Below, piece after piece: positions 16,410-25,502 of a DNA stretch of 64,000 nt (the first letter of the stretch is position 1; every line of letters begins with the position of its first letter). The notes under the pieces were generated by a model. The model did no database searches. It was not told the DNA's origin and was given only the letters and a program-made list of their open reading frames with translations. Both the position numbers and the translations under genes were made by a program. The stretch is from CBDFLD01 sp965249005 (GTDB lineage: Bacteria; Acidobacteriota; UBA6911), in assembly GCA_965249005.1 (NCBI GenBank), contig CBDFLD010000023.1:496001-560000 (forward strand), written 5' to 3'.

Positions 16410-17956
16410 GTTGGACTGTGCTGCCGGGCCCGGACCGTCCGTCCGTAATCTTCCATTTGCCGTTCGATCTCGGCTTTGGACCAGTGCATCGCCGGCGCGA
16501 CTACCCTGCATATCTCCCGCAGGGAGCCCGTCCCCTGCTGACGATCGAGCAGGGCGACACGAGTGCGCCGCGACAGGATGTCGTCTAGATTCCGGGCTTT
16601 TTGACGGGTCACGGCAAAGTAGGCCTCGGCCAGTATGTAGGGGAGGCCGGGGATGATCCGGCGCTTCCATTCCGGATAAACCTCCAAGATCGAAGCGATT
16701 TGCTGTGCCCAGCTTCCGTAGTCCTGGATCAAGTGAGATCGGACATCCCTCGGCAACTCGAAACCGGAAAAAGGATTGAAATCCCTTGCGGGAGGGTTGC
16801 CAATCTCGATGCGATTCGTCCAGCAGGGGAGAATGACCAGCTCGCGATCGATCGACTGGATGTGGGAAACGACGCGATCGACGACTTGCCGCGCCTCGCG
16901 GCGATAATCCGTCAACCCCAACTGGTCCGCCCGTAGCCATCCCTTCCCGATCGGATCAAGACCGTCATGCAAAGCGACGGGTTCGGCCCGGGCCGAATGA
17001 TCCCTCAACCTCCGTGCACCAGGATAGCTCGACACGACGTCCCGAATCGTAAAGCGACTTCTCGGAAACAACCAGTTGAGGGTTTCCAAGATCTCATCGA
17101 CCTCGTCCCGATTCTCAGGCAGCTCGTTTGCGGCGATGCTAACCAGCACCCCCTCATACCAGGGTACGACCAAAAAAATACGCCGGTCGCCGGGGCGAGA
17201 GACCGCGATCCCGTGATTCAGATTGAGCTCTTCTCGCCGAAGTACAACGACGGCCCTCTCCGCAGCAACCGTTTTTCCCGGTGCGCCAGCCCGCCTACCA
17301 GTGACGTGGACGATTTGTCTTGTCCGGATTCGCCACGACTTTCCCGTGATGGTGTCGCGAACCGTCGCGCCGGTGATTCGGGCGGAATCCTCGAGCAGTT
17401 CCTCTATGGTAACGTAGTTGTATATCCTCGCGCCTCTCGTCTGGGCATCCAAGATGAGAGATAAGGCGAGACGCACATCGTCGGTAACGCAATCATAAAA
17501 GAGGGCGCCGCCGGAAAGGCCCGCGGAGCAGAGATCCGGATTGTATTCCAGTACCTGTTCGGATGTGAGACGCCTCGACTTCAGGTCGGTTTCGGTTACG
17601 TTGAGGCGATCGTACAGCCAGCGTCCCGGGAGCGATCGCCAACCTTGCTCTTGCCCTTCGTACCGGGGAAAAAGAAACGGCATCCAGCGAACCAATCCCG
17701 GAGCCAGGCGGGTCAAGCTATGGCTTTCACGGATGGAACGAACCGTCGATCTGAGGGGAGCTCGAGACAAGTTCCCGAGCCCTCCGTAAATCATCTGGAG
17801 ACTCCGAGAACCGGAGCCGGCGGCGAAATCACCGCTCGAGAGCAACACCGTTTTCAATCCGCGAGCGACTGCATCCGAAGCGATACCTGCAGCCGCAAGG
17901 CCCCCACCGATCACCAACAAGTCATATACAACCGGACTTCGAGACTCTAGGGGCAT
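16406..17956 (-). CDS. Divergent FAD-dependent GlpD-like oxidoreductase
   Basis: A 516-residue flavoprotein aligned end to end with aerobic glycerol-3-phosphate dehydrogenase: FAD-binding GGGLAAAGIA (17-26), a DxxAGSGSRS loop, SYPGARRL near residue 310, and the C-terminal helical domain (about 385-510). The block that in GlpD reads HGGLRYLE is here YGGLGNLS (57-64), so the substrate-contacting His and Arg (His50 and Arg54 of E. coli GlpD as I recall them) are replaced by Tyr and Gly. A role in glycerol 3-phosphate oxidation is therefore doubtful; it may oxidise another hydroxy acid. It is monocistronic or cotranscribed behind the M48 gene, across a hairpin. Confidence 0.7.
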   Translation of the reverse strand: MPLESRSPVVYDLLVIGGGLAAAGIASDAVARGLKTVLLSSGDFAAGSGSRSLQMIYGGLGNLSRAPLRSTVRSIRESHSLTRLAPGLVRWMPFLFPRYEGQEQGWRSLPGRWLYDRLNVTETDLKSRRLTSEQVLEYNPDLCSAGLSGGALFYDCVTDDVRLALSLILDAQTRGARIYNYVTIEELLEDSARITGATVRDTITGKSWRIRTRQIVHVTGRRAGAPGKTVAAERAVVVLRREELNLNHGIAVSRPGDRRIFLVVPWYEGVLVSIAANELPENRDEVDEILETLNWLFPRSRFTIRDVVSSYPGARRLRDHSARAEPVALHDGLDPIGKGWLRADQLGLTDYRREARQVVDRVVSHIQSIDRELVILPCWTNRIEIGNPPARDFNPFSGFELPRDVRSHLIQDYGSWAQQIASILEVYPEWKRRIIPGLPYILAEAYFAVTRQKARNLDDILSRRTRVALLDRQQGTGSLREICRVVAPAMHWSKAEIERQMEDYGRTVRARQHSPT

Positions 17957-17983
17957 CTACAGCTCTACGCTTTCCGCTGAATC

Positions 17984-18010
17984 AGCTTTCAGCCATCATC
18001 GCTGAAAGCT
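17984..18010. terminator. Perfect hairpin between M48 and GlpD-like genes
   Basis: AGCTTTCAGC and GCTGAAAGCT form a 10-bp perfect stem with a 7-nt loop, touching the M48 stop codon. Both neighbours read on the minus strand, so it lies 28 bp before the GlpD-like start and could terminate or stabilise the M48 message. No T-run follows. The adjacent TTTCCGCTGA is like the words of the dispersed repeat family. Confidence 0.45.
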
Positions 18011-19416
18011 CACTTGAACCGGATCGACCGAATAATACTCTCGAAAGCGCGGCGATAGTCTGCAAACTCAGCCTCTGGGGCCACAAAGGCAAAGTACGAA
18101 AGTCCGTCGGGGCGTAGGACCGTCACAAGCCAGTTGATCTCCCGTCCCCCGAGCACCGACTGGTTGACCAGTTCGGTGAGCAGGGCGCTTTGCCCGCCCA
18201 CCCGTCGCTCCCCGTGGTCGCGGACCACACGCATGTGTGGATTGCCCTTCTGCAGTTGGTAGATCAGCTGGTCGTTGGCCACTTCAAGCGTTATGCTGCG
18301 CCGATGACGATACTCCGGTTCAAAGATCGCCGCCAGCATTCCATAGGCAAGTTCCCCTCGCCCTTTTTCGTTTTCGATAATTCCCCCCGCCGGAGCCAAG
18401 CTGAAGGAATTCCCCTCCCCCGACGATTGCCAGTTGCGCGGGAAACGGAGTTTTACACTCTCGCCCTGGTAGTACAGATGCCGCGAGGAAGGCTTTTTCG
18501 GCCTGGGCACGCGCTTGGGCTTGGGCTCCGCCTCTGTGCCTTTGGCGGCCGGAGCCGGTAACGAAACGAGATAGCGCTTGATCTCTCGGAACTCCGCGGT
18601 GTCATCCCGATAGTTGCGCGGAGGCCCACCCAGCCTCTCGACTTCGTCCATGATCTTGGCCCGACGCCGATCCGGACTGGGATGACTGCTGAAGAAATCG
18701 GGTGGCCGGCCTCCCTTTTCCTGCGCCTCCAACTTCTCGAAGAACTGCGCCATGGCCCGGGGATCGTAGCGGAGGTCGTAGAGTATCTGCGTGCCGATCA
18801 GATCGGATTGCCGCTCGGCATCCCGCCCATACTTCAGCAATACCGAATTGAGGGCGAAACCCGCACCTACTTGACTCAGGATGCTCGCAGTCGAGCCGCC
18901 GCCCAAGATACCACCGAGGATGCCGAGCCCCCCTTGGAAGGCCGTCGATTTGCTGGCCTGATTGGTTCCGTGGCGCAGCGCGACGTGGCCGATTTCGTGC
19001 CCGATGACGCCGGCCAGCTGAGCCTCGGTGTCCGAGGACTCGATCACACCACGATTGACGTAGATGAATCCGCCGGGAAGGGCGAACGCGTTGATGCTTT
19101 TGTCATTCACGGTCTTGAACTGGTAGGGATAGCGCTCCCCCTGGGCACGAGAGGCCAACTTGAGGCCTAACCGATTGATATAGTCATCGACCTTGCGGTC
19201 GTTGAGCAAAGGAAGCTTGGTCTCGGCATCCCGGGCCACCTCACGGCCCAATTCCACGTCTTGCTGGAACGAGTACAAATTCCAACCGGGCTTCAACTTG
19301 GTTCGCTCTCCGAGTGCCGGTGAAACCAGCATTGCCAAGCAAAGCCCAAGGGCCCAAACCGATCGTGCCCTGATCCTGTATACCTCCGCACCCCTTGAAT
19401 TCGCACGTGTCCTCAT
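18010..19416 (-). CDS. M48-family metalloprotease (BepA/LoiP-like)
   Basis: A 468-residue exported zinc peptidase: signal peptide (about 1-36, ending SPALG), a peptidase M48 domain with HEIGH (His140, Glu141, His144) and third ligand Glu201 in ERQSD, and a C-terminal extension (about 295-468) with a beta-rich domain of its own. This arrangement resembles periplasmic quality-control proteases such as BepA, but with no TPR part. The ATG at 19416 has AAGGAGG upstream at good spacing, so the 19-codon upstream extension of the frame is rejected. It probably clears misfolded envelope proteins. It lies divergent from the NtrC-type regulator gene, 199 bp away. Confidence 0.85.
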   Translation of the reverse strand: MRTRANSRGAEVYRIRARSVWALGLCLAMLVSPALGERTKLKPGWNLYSFQQDVELGREVARDAETKLPLLNDRKVDDYINRLGLKLASRAQGERYPYQFKTVNDKSINAFALPGGFIYVNRGVIESSDTEAQLAGVIGHEIGHVALRHGTNQASKSTAFQGGLGILGGILGGGSTASILSQVGAGFALNSVLLKYGRDAERQSDLIGTQILYDLRYDPRAMAQFFEKLEAQEKGGRPPDFFSSHPSPDRRRAKIMDEVERLGGPPRNYRDDTAEFREIKRYLVSLPAPAAKGTEAEPKPKRVPRPKKPSSRHLYYQGESVKLRFPRNWQSSGEGNSFSLAPAGGIIENEKGRGELAYGMLAAIFEPEYRHRRSITLEVANDQLIYQLQKGNPHMRVVRDHGERRVGGQSALLTELVNQSVLGGREINWLVTVLRPDGLSYFAFVAPEAEFADYRRAFESIIRSIRFK

Positions 19417-19615
19417 ACCAACCTCCTTGCCCCGTATGTATCTCCCCAAGCATCCACTCATTCTTGGATTCACGTCACGCTCCAGAGTTTCACCGGGCTG
19501 CGCCTATTCTAACTCTAGGCTCCGGCCAGTACAAAGCCAAGTCCTGGTGCCTTGCGCTACAGGTCTCGATGGGAGTTTGCACACAGGATTCCGGGCTGAT
19601 GTGTGGTCGGGTGAG

Positions 19616-21040
19616 ATGAAGCCTTCCGTGTCGAAATCATTGGAATCGAGTATACTGGAGGAGTTTACGAGGATTCCGACCGTGAGCTCCCTTAAGCCGA
19701 AAGTCCTGGTGGTCGACGACGAACCCGCCATGCGGGAAGTGTTGGAGATGCGACTGCAAAAGTGGGGCTATGACGTACGCCTGGCGGCCGACGGCATCAA
19801 GGGAAAGACTTTGGCAGCCTCCTTTGATCCGGATATCGTCCTTTCCGACGTCGTCATGCCTCAAATGTCCGGGCTGGAACTACTGAAATCGCTCAAGGGA
19901 GAAAAATTCGACCGGACTGTGATCTTGATGACCGCGCAGGGAACCATTGAGATTGCAGTGGACGCGATGAAATCGGGAGCTCACGATTTCTTGACCAAGC
20001 CGCTCGACTACCCAAAGCTGCAAGCCATGCTCGACGCCGCGAGCAGAGAACTCGAGCTCCGGCGCGACTCCAGGAAGTTGTCGGAGCAGCTTCAAAGTGG
20101 CGGCTTTGCGGACTTCGTCGGCACGAGCCGAGCCATGCAGGAAGTTTACGACCTCATCCGGCAAGTCGCCACGACCGATGCTTTCTTGCTGATCTCGGGG
20201 GAAAGCGGCACCGGAAAGGAGCTTGTCGCCCGTACGATTCACCAGATGAGCCACCGTGCGCGAGGGCCCTTCATCGCGATCAACGCCTCGGCCATACCGG
20301 AAAATCTCATGGAAAGCGAGATATTCGGGCACGAAAAGGGAGCCTTTACCGGCGCGGTGGGTATGCGCGCTGGTTGTTTCGAACTGGCCGATCGCGGCAC
20401 CTTGTTTCTGGACGAGATCACGGAGATGCCCCTGTCTCTTCAGCCCAAATTGCTACGGGTCCTGGAGGATGGTCAGGTTCGTCGTTTGGGAGGCCGGCAG
20501 GAATTCACCTTCCACGTCCGCGTTCTGGCGGCCACCAACCGGGGCGTGCGGGACGCAATCGAACAGGGAAACCTGAGAGAGGACCTTTATTATCGGCTGA
20601 ACGTCTTTACCATCGCACTGCCGCCTCTTCGTGAGCGGAAGGGAGATATTCCGCTGCTGGCGGCGCATTTTCTCAAGGAGTCGAATCGAAAGCACGGCGC
20701 GAAAGTCGAATCGATCAGCGACGAGGCCATGAGCATTCTGCAGGCGCACCGCTGGCCGGGCAACGTGCGGGAGTTGCGCAACATCATCGAGAGGGCTGTC
20801 ATTCTTGTTCGTGGCAAGAGAATCGAATTGGCGCATCTGGCCCCGGAAATTCGATCGCCCGGTTCTGACACATCATCGAAGATCACCTTGCCGGTCGGCG
20901 TGACAGCGGCGGAGGCTGAAAAAGAACTCATACTGAAGACGCTGGCCCTGGCAGGAAACAACAAGGCCGAAGCGGCGCGCCAGCTGGGACTCGACGTCAA
21001 GACGATCCGCAACAAGCTGAAATCCTACGGGATCGAATAG
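19616..21040 (+). CDS. Sigma-54-dependent NtrC-type response regulator
   Basis: A 474-residue regulator: receiver domain (about 28-145) with phospho-acceptor Asp78 and VVDDE, AAA+ central domain with Walker A GESGTGKE (195-202) and an intact sigma-54-contact loop GAFTGA (242-247), then a Fis-type helix-turn-helix (KAEAARQLGLDVKTIRNKL, C-terminus). The frame stays open far upstream, but the ATG at 19616 gives the normal domain start. The histidine kinase gene follows after 51 bp, so the two probably form one two-component system. No -24/-12 promoter was recognised nearby, so its target genes are unknown. Confidence 0.9.
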   Translation: MKPSVSKSLESSILEEFTRIPTVSSLKPKVLVVDDEPAMREVLEMRLQKWGYDVRLAADGIKGKTLAASFDPDIVLSDVVMPQMSGLELLKSLKGEKFDRTVILMTAQGTIEIAVDAMKSGAHDFLTKPLDYPKLQAMLDAASRELELRRDSRKLSEQLQSGGFADFVGTSRAMQEVYDLIRQVATTDAFLLISGESGTGKELVARTIHQMSHRARGPFIAINASAIPENLMESEIFGHEKGAFTGAVGMRAGCFELADRGTLFLDEITEMPLSLQPKLLRVLEDGQVRRLGGRQEFTFHVRVLAATNRGVRDAIEQGNLREDLYYRLNVFTIALPPLRERKGDIPLLAAHFLKESNRKHGAKVESISDEAMSILQAHRWPGNVRELRNIIERAVILVRGKRIELAHLAPEIRSPGSDTSSKITLPVGVTAAEAEKELILKTLALAGNNKAEAARQLGLDVKTIRNKLKSYGIE

Positions 21041-21091
21041 CCCCCCACCCGTATTCGATTTTTCTTATTTGCCGTCGCTAATGCGAGCACG

Positions 21092-22645
21092 ATGAGAATA
21101 TCAACCAAGATCATCCTCGGTTTCGGCATTTTGATTGCGCTCATGATCGGGGTTATCGGCTTTCAGATCACCACGACCTCCGAGTTGCAGAGAATTGCTC
21201 AGAACCTGTCCGAGATAAATCTCAAAAGGGCGCCGAAAGCAATCAACCTGGAGCGAGACATTCGAAAATTCGGAGATAACACTGATTTGTTTTTTTTGGA
21301 AAGGCAGGAAGAATCGCAGGGCCTCAAGGACCTGGAAGCAGAACTGACCGAATACGGGGGCAGTATTCATCAAAGTCTTGCCGCTCTACTCAGCCAAGAT
21401 CTAACAGAACAAGAACGGGTTGAAGTGGAGCGTTTGTCCAGAAACTGGACCGAGATCGTGACGACACTAGAGAGGTTCGAGCAACGAGAGACTATCGATC
21501 CGCAATCGAGCCAATTCCAAAAGCTGATGAAGGACATAAGGTCCTTTGAAACGCTTGTGCCTAATCTGACTAAAGCCATAAACCAAGCCATTCACACCGA
21601 GGTGAGTCGCTCCTCGGAGCAGGCCGAGTTTGCCTACTGGACTTCGATCTTCGCAGCAGCCGGAGCACTTCTGGTGAGCCTTGTGGTGGCGTTCCTTATT
21701 TCACGGTCCATCAATGAGCCTCTGCGGCACCTTACCGAGGGGACCCGTGCGATTTCTGAAGGCAAGTTCTTCTACCGTCTGGACACCTCGAGAAAAGACG
21801 AGTTTTCCCAGGTTGCCCGCGATTTCAATCTGATGAGCTCCCGGCTCGATGAGCTGGACCAGATGAAGAAGGACTTCGTGTCTCACGTTTCTCACGAGCT
21901 CAAGGCGCCGCTGGCATCGATGCAAGAGACGATTCATCTCCTGCTGGAGCAAATCCCCGGACCGTTGACTCAAAAGCAGGAACGCTTGCTCAGGCTCAAC
22001 GCCCAGAGCGGGACCCGCCTGTCGTCGATGATCCGCAATCTGCTGGACTTGTCCCGAATGGAAGCAGGTGTGCTCGAGTACGAGCTCAAGGAGCGGGATC
22101 TCGGGGCACTCACGCGCGCAGCAATCGCAGAGCTCGACGCGGCCGCCAAGGAAAAGTTCGTCCGCATCGAACTGGAGATGCCCGCCAAGCCGCTACTGCT
22201 CCAGTGCGACGGCGATCGCATCATTCAGGTGATCGGAAACCTCCTGGGCAACGCCATCAAGTTTTCGTCGGAGCGCGGCCGCTTGAGGGTCCTCGTCGGG
22301 ATGCAGAGCAAGCTGTCGGCAAATGCCCGCCAGGCACTGGCACACCAATCCTCGTCGCCACTCGACAACTTTCGCTTTGCGCTCATTGAAGTGACCGATA
22401 GTGGTCCCGGCGTTTCCGATGAGCACAAGAAAAAGATATTCACCCGTTTCCACCAGGTGAAGCAGGGTAAAAAGATCTCCGGTCAAGGGGTGGGGCTGGG
22501 GCTGGCGATCTGCCAGACCATCGTGGAAGCTCATCGCGGCGCCATCTGGGTCGAGGACAATCCTGGCGGAGGCAGCGTCTTCCACGTTCTTCTACGCGCC
22601 GACCCCTGGATTTCCAGCACAGCTCGGGCCTCGGCTCCACTGTGA
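21092..22645 (+). CDS. Membrane sensor histidine kinase
   Basis: A 517-residue kinase: a first membrane helix (about 8-26), a mostly helical periplasmic sensor (27-183), a second helix (184-205), HAMP (about 206-258), HisKA with phospho-acceptor His268 (VSHVSHELKAPLA), and HATPase_c with N-box (IGNLLGNAIKF), DSGPG and GVGLGLAI motifs. The sensor has the four-helix-bundle look of chemoreceptor-type input domains, with no metal or ligand residues I can name. It pairs with the NtrC-type regulator immediately upstream. A lipoprotein gene follows after 59 bp. Confidence 0.9.
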   Translation: MRISTKIILGFGILIALMIGVIGFQITTTSELQRIAQNLSEINLKRAPKAINLERDIRKFGDNTDLFFLERQEESQGLKDLEAELTEYGGSIHQSLAALLSQDLTEQERVEVERLSRNWTEIVTTLERFEQRETIDPQSSQFQKLMKDIRSFETLVPNLTKAINQAIHTEVSRSSEQAEFAYWTSIFAAAGALLVSLVVAFLISRSINEPLRHLTEGTRAISEGKFFYRLDTSRKDEFSQVARDFNLMSSRLDELDQMKKDFVSHVSHELKAPLASMQETIHLLLEQIPGPLTQKQERLLRLNAQSGTRLSSMIRNLLDLSRMEAGVLEYELKERDLGALTRAAIAELDAAAKEKFVRIELEMPAKPLLLQCDGDRIIQVIGNLLGNAIKFSSERGRLRVLVGMQSKLSANARQALAHQSSSPLDNFRFALIEVTDSGPGVSDEHKKKIFTRFHQVKQGKKISGQGVGLGLAICQTIVEAHRGAIWVEDNPGGGSVFHVLLRADPWISSTARASAPL

Positions 22646-22704
22646 AAAGATGTTGAAATCCAGCGAACAATCTGAAAATCTTTGCTTCTAGAAGCTCGGA
22701 GACC

Positions 22705-23379
22705 ATGAGAATCAGCAACTTGTCCCGCAGGTCGATCGACAACTTTGCCATCATCACAATCGTGTCAGCGGTTCTCTTGCTCACTGCGTGCAACAAGAAC
22801 CCACAACCGACCCGTCGTCCGGCTCATCCCACTGCGGCAGCCCTCCCCACCGCTTTTGATCGAGCCGAGTTGTTCTTCGAGGACCGTAACTATGCGGAGG
22901 CAGCGCGCTACTACGAGGAGTCTCTGCGTGAACAGCCGTCTCACCCCAAAGCCGATCGCGCCCTGTTTCGATCCGGCTTGTCGCGGGCCGTTCCGGGGCA
23001 CTCTCTTCATGACCTGGATGTAGCCAGGAACCACTTCGAGCGCTTGGTCGCTACACACCCGGACAGCAACCTCAAGGCACAAAGTGAGTTCATCCTCGGT
23101 CTATCTGACAGGCTGCAGTCCCTGCAATCGAACCTTCGTGCCCAAGATAGCCAGCTGCAGGTGAATCGGGAGACGATCGCCCAGTTGAATAGCTTGGTCG
23201 ACAAACTGAAGCTGGCGGTCGACAAACAAAAGAGCAAAGTCGGCACCACGGAGGCACAGCTGCGGAAGCGCGACGTGAAGATCCGCGAAGCGGAAAAGCA
23301 AATTGAGTCTCTCGAGCGGCTCTTGGACAAATATAGAAAGATTAATATTCAGAGCCGCCCGTCCAGTCCGCCAGACTAG
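22705..23379 (+). CDS. TPR-like lipoprotein with C-terminal coiled coil
   Basis: A 224-residue predicted lipoprotein: lipobox LLLTAC (Cys about residue 30), a proline/arginine-rich linker, one or two TPR-type repeats (about 52-110, RAELFFEDRNYAEAARYYEESL), and a long coiled coil (about 120-215) rich in Gln, Leu and Lys. It resembles YbgF/CpoB-like or outer-membrane-assembly lipoproteins but is too divergent to name. It is probably in one transcript with the regulator and kinase genes, so it may be part of, or controlled by, that signalling pathway. Its TAG stop lies in the CTAG shared with the HtrA-like gene. Confidence 0.75.
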   Translation: MRISNLSRRSIDNFAIITIVSAVLLLTACNKNPQPTRRPAHPTAAALPTAFDRAELFFEDRNYAEAARYYEESLREQPSHPKADRALFRSGLSRAVPGHSLHDLDVARNHFERLVATHPDSNLKAQSEFILGLSDRLQSLQSNLRAQDSQLQVNRETIAQLNSLVDKLKLAVDKQKSKVGTTEAQLRKRDVKIREAEKQIESLERLLDKYRKINIQSRPSSPPD

Positions 23380-24827
23380 CGCTTTTTCAAGAGAATCCCG
23401 ATAGGGTGTTGTTGCCCCTTCCTGTAGATGGTCAGGGTCAAGACACCATTCGGTCTCGCAGAGGCCGCGTATCGATGGAATGCTTCCGGGTCGTTGACCG
23501 GACGACCGTCCACTTCAACGATCACATCACCGGCAAGGATGCCGTTGCGCGCTCCCAAGCTTTGCTCACTGACGCGCGCCACGATCAATCCGCGATGTTC
23601 CGGTATGTCGAGCACTCTTGCAAACTGAGGATTGTTGCGGTAGGTCTCGATTCCAACACCCGAGCCCTGGGGATATCCGGGGCCCACTTTCTCAACTTGT
23701 GGATCCAGCGATTGCGGGTCCGGCCGCCCCAGAGATTCGATCCTTGTGTAGGGGCGGCGCGAAAAGTCTTGTGGTCTTGTCTCGATCCGGGCCGTCATTT
23801 CTCGTACTTTGCCTTTTCGCAAAACCCGGAGCCTCACACTCGAACCGGCGGTCGCGTTCTGCACTCGTCGGATGAGCTCGAAACGATCGTTCAGCTTGAT
23901 CCCGTTCCACCCGATCAATACGTCCTGACCTCGAAGCCCTGCGAGGTCGGCCGGCCCTCTGTCGATAACATCCGTAATCAAAATACCGGAACCAGCTTCC
24001 GCCGGCCCTAAATAGACACCGAGCCAACCCGTTCGGATATCGCCACCGGACCGAAGCACCCGTTCCGCGGACCGGAGCAGTTGCGAGACAGGGTAGACGA
24101 CCGTACTCAACCCACCGGGTTGCTTTCTGGACGACTGCCCAGATGTGCTCACCCGTGAAACGAATCCCAGAACTCGGTGTTCCTTGTCCAGGAGCGGTTG
24201 TCCCGCCCCGGAAAGGTCCAGATCGGTCGTCACCTCCCACGCGGCACTATGAGGCTGATCGTACGCGATGGAGAGTATCTTCGCCGACTCGAAGCGGTGT
24301 GTGCCCCTTTTCCCGTGGACCGGCACCACGACCGTGGTCCCGTCGTGGACTCTGCAATCATGGCAAACGGGGGTCTTTCTCAACCGGTCGCCAAAAACGT
24401 GAATCACCGCCACACCCGTGCTCTGGTCGATTCCGACGAGCTTACCGGAATGGCGGTCGCCTTTGGCCGTAATGATCTCGACGCTTCGCTTTTCTTGACA
24501 AATATCCGGCCAACGGTAGCCCAGAAAGGAAAGTACATGATTCCGCTGGTCGATCACGAGTCCCGTTGCAGGAACGACCCGTATCACGCGGATCGGGGAA
24601 TCCTTGAGAGGAACCTGCCCGTCCTGTAGAACCAATCGCTCGACCCCGACCCGGACTTCGGTAAAGATGTTGACCCGAACGAGGTCTGAAGCGGCCCGAA
24701 CCGAATCCGTTTGTCTTGCTCCAGAGCCGCGCTCTTGGGCCTGTCCTGCTTCACCACGGGCCCATCCCTTGCCCGGGCCAAGAGCCAAAAGGGCGAGTAG
24801 AATCCATGATCTATATCGCGGCAACAT
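23376..24827 (-). CDS. HtrA-like pseudoprotease with two PDZ domains
   Basis: A 483-residue exported protein: signal peptide (MLPRYRSWILLALLAL...GWA), a trypsin-fold domain (about 45-265) in DegP/HtrA register, then two PDZ domains (about 275-370 and 395-480, with GWLGV, GLRGQDVLIGWNG and GILAGDVIVEVDG). None of the catalytic residues is present: the NNHV histidine block reads LSFLGYRWPD, the D(L)A block reads GVAVIHV, and GNSGGP reads GAGQP. It is third in the ECF sigma - anti-sigma operon. It may act as a chaperone, adaptor or stress sensor instead of a protease. An overlapping GTG at 24863 is an alternative start. Confidence 0.8.
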   Translation of the reverse strand: MLPRYRSWILLALLALGPGKGWARGEAGQAQERGSGARQTDSVRAASDLVRVNIFTEVRVGVERLVLQDGQVPLKDSPIRVIRVVPATGLVIDQRNHVLSFLGYRWPDICQEKRSVEIITAKGDRHSGKLVGIDQSTGVAVIHVFGDRLRKTPVCHDCRVHDGTTVVVPVHGKRGTHRFESAKILSIAYDQPHSAAWEVTTDLDLSGAGQPLLDKEHRVLGFVSRVSTSGQSSRKQPGGLSTVVYPVSQLLRSAERVLRSGGDIRTGWLGVYLGPAEAGSGILITDVIDRGPADLAGLRGQDVLIGWNGIKLNDRFELIRRVQNATAGSSVRLRVLRKGKVREMTARIETRPQDFSRRPYTRIESLGRPDPQSLDPQVEKVGPGYPQGSGVGIETYRNNPQFARVLDIPEHRGLIVARVSEQSLGARNGILAGDVIVEVDGRPVNDPEAFHRYAASARPNGVLTLTIYRKGQQHPIGILLKKR

Positions 24828-24862
24828 GCTTTTCACTGTGTGCTGTTCTTCAACCGCTGGCA

Positions 24863-25501
24863 CTAGTGGCTGATGTTCTGAACGAAATACTCGTCGGAAC
24901 GCTGATCTCGTTTCTGAAGAATGGTATCAGGCAAAACCATGATGACTCGACCGTCGGGAGCGGTAACCAAGACCTCATCAAACGGGAGCTTCTGGCCACC
25001 AAAATCTTCCAACGCCTCTGCGCCAAAAGGATAGGGGAACGGATCATTGGGAAAGGGGTCCGCCTCCGCGGTCGACCGGTCTTTCGAAGCAAGCGGCGAC
25101 ACCCCCAGATTCTGCGGCGTCGGATTTCCGGCGGCATTGTGAAAAGGCGATTCATTCAAGGAGAGAACTACGGCGATACCTAAAAGGACTATCAGAGATG
25201 CAGTTCCCACGAGATAGACACGCAGCTGCGGCCAATCCAATCCATAAAACCACAGGTTGCGGTACCATCCGTACGCGGGGCTTTTGGCGTGTATGCGAGA
25301 CATCACCGTGGTCTCGAAATCGGGTGGCGCAGTAACTCTCGGCAAACGACGGCTCATTTCGCCAAGCTTCTGAGCTGCGTCCAGATCCTTCCCACAAGCA
25401 AAGCAATGTTGGGCATGACGCTCGATGCCGAATCTAGCGGGAAAATCGAGTCCCCCCTCGAGATAATCTTCCAACTTCTTGTGAAAACTTCGGCAATTCA
25501 T
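24863..25501 (-). CDS. Anti-sigma factor, ZAS type, single transmembrane helix
   Basis: A 212-residue membrane anti-sigma protein. The N-terminus holds the zinc anti-sigma motif: Cys3, then His29-x3-Cys33-x2-Cys36 (HAQHCFAC). A transmembrane helix follows at about 95-115, then a periplasmic tail of about 97 residues. It begins one base after the sigma-factor stop codon, so translation is coupled. It is expected to hold the partner ECF sigma at the membrane until released by proteolysis or a conformational change. The tail has no recognised sensor domain; the PDZ/HtrA-like protein encoded next is a candidate binding partner. Confidence 0.85.
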   Translation of the reverse strand: MNCRSFHKKLEDYLEGGLDFPARFGIERHAQHCFACGKDLDAAQKLGEMSRRLPRVTAPPDFETTVMSRIHAKSPAYGWYRNLWFYGLDWPQLRVYLVGTASLIVLLGIAVVLSLNESPFHNAAGNPTPQNLGVSPLASKDRSTAEADPFPNDPFPYPFGAEALEDFGGQKLPFDEVLVTAPDGRVIMVLPDTILQKRDQRSDEYFVQNISH

Positions 25502-25502
25502 T

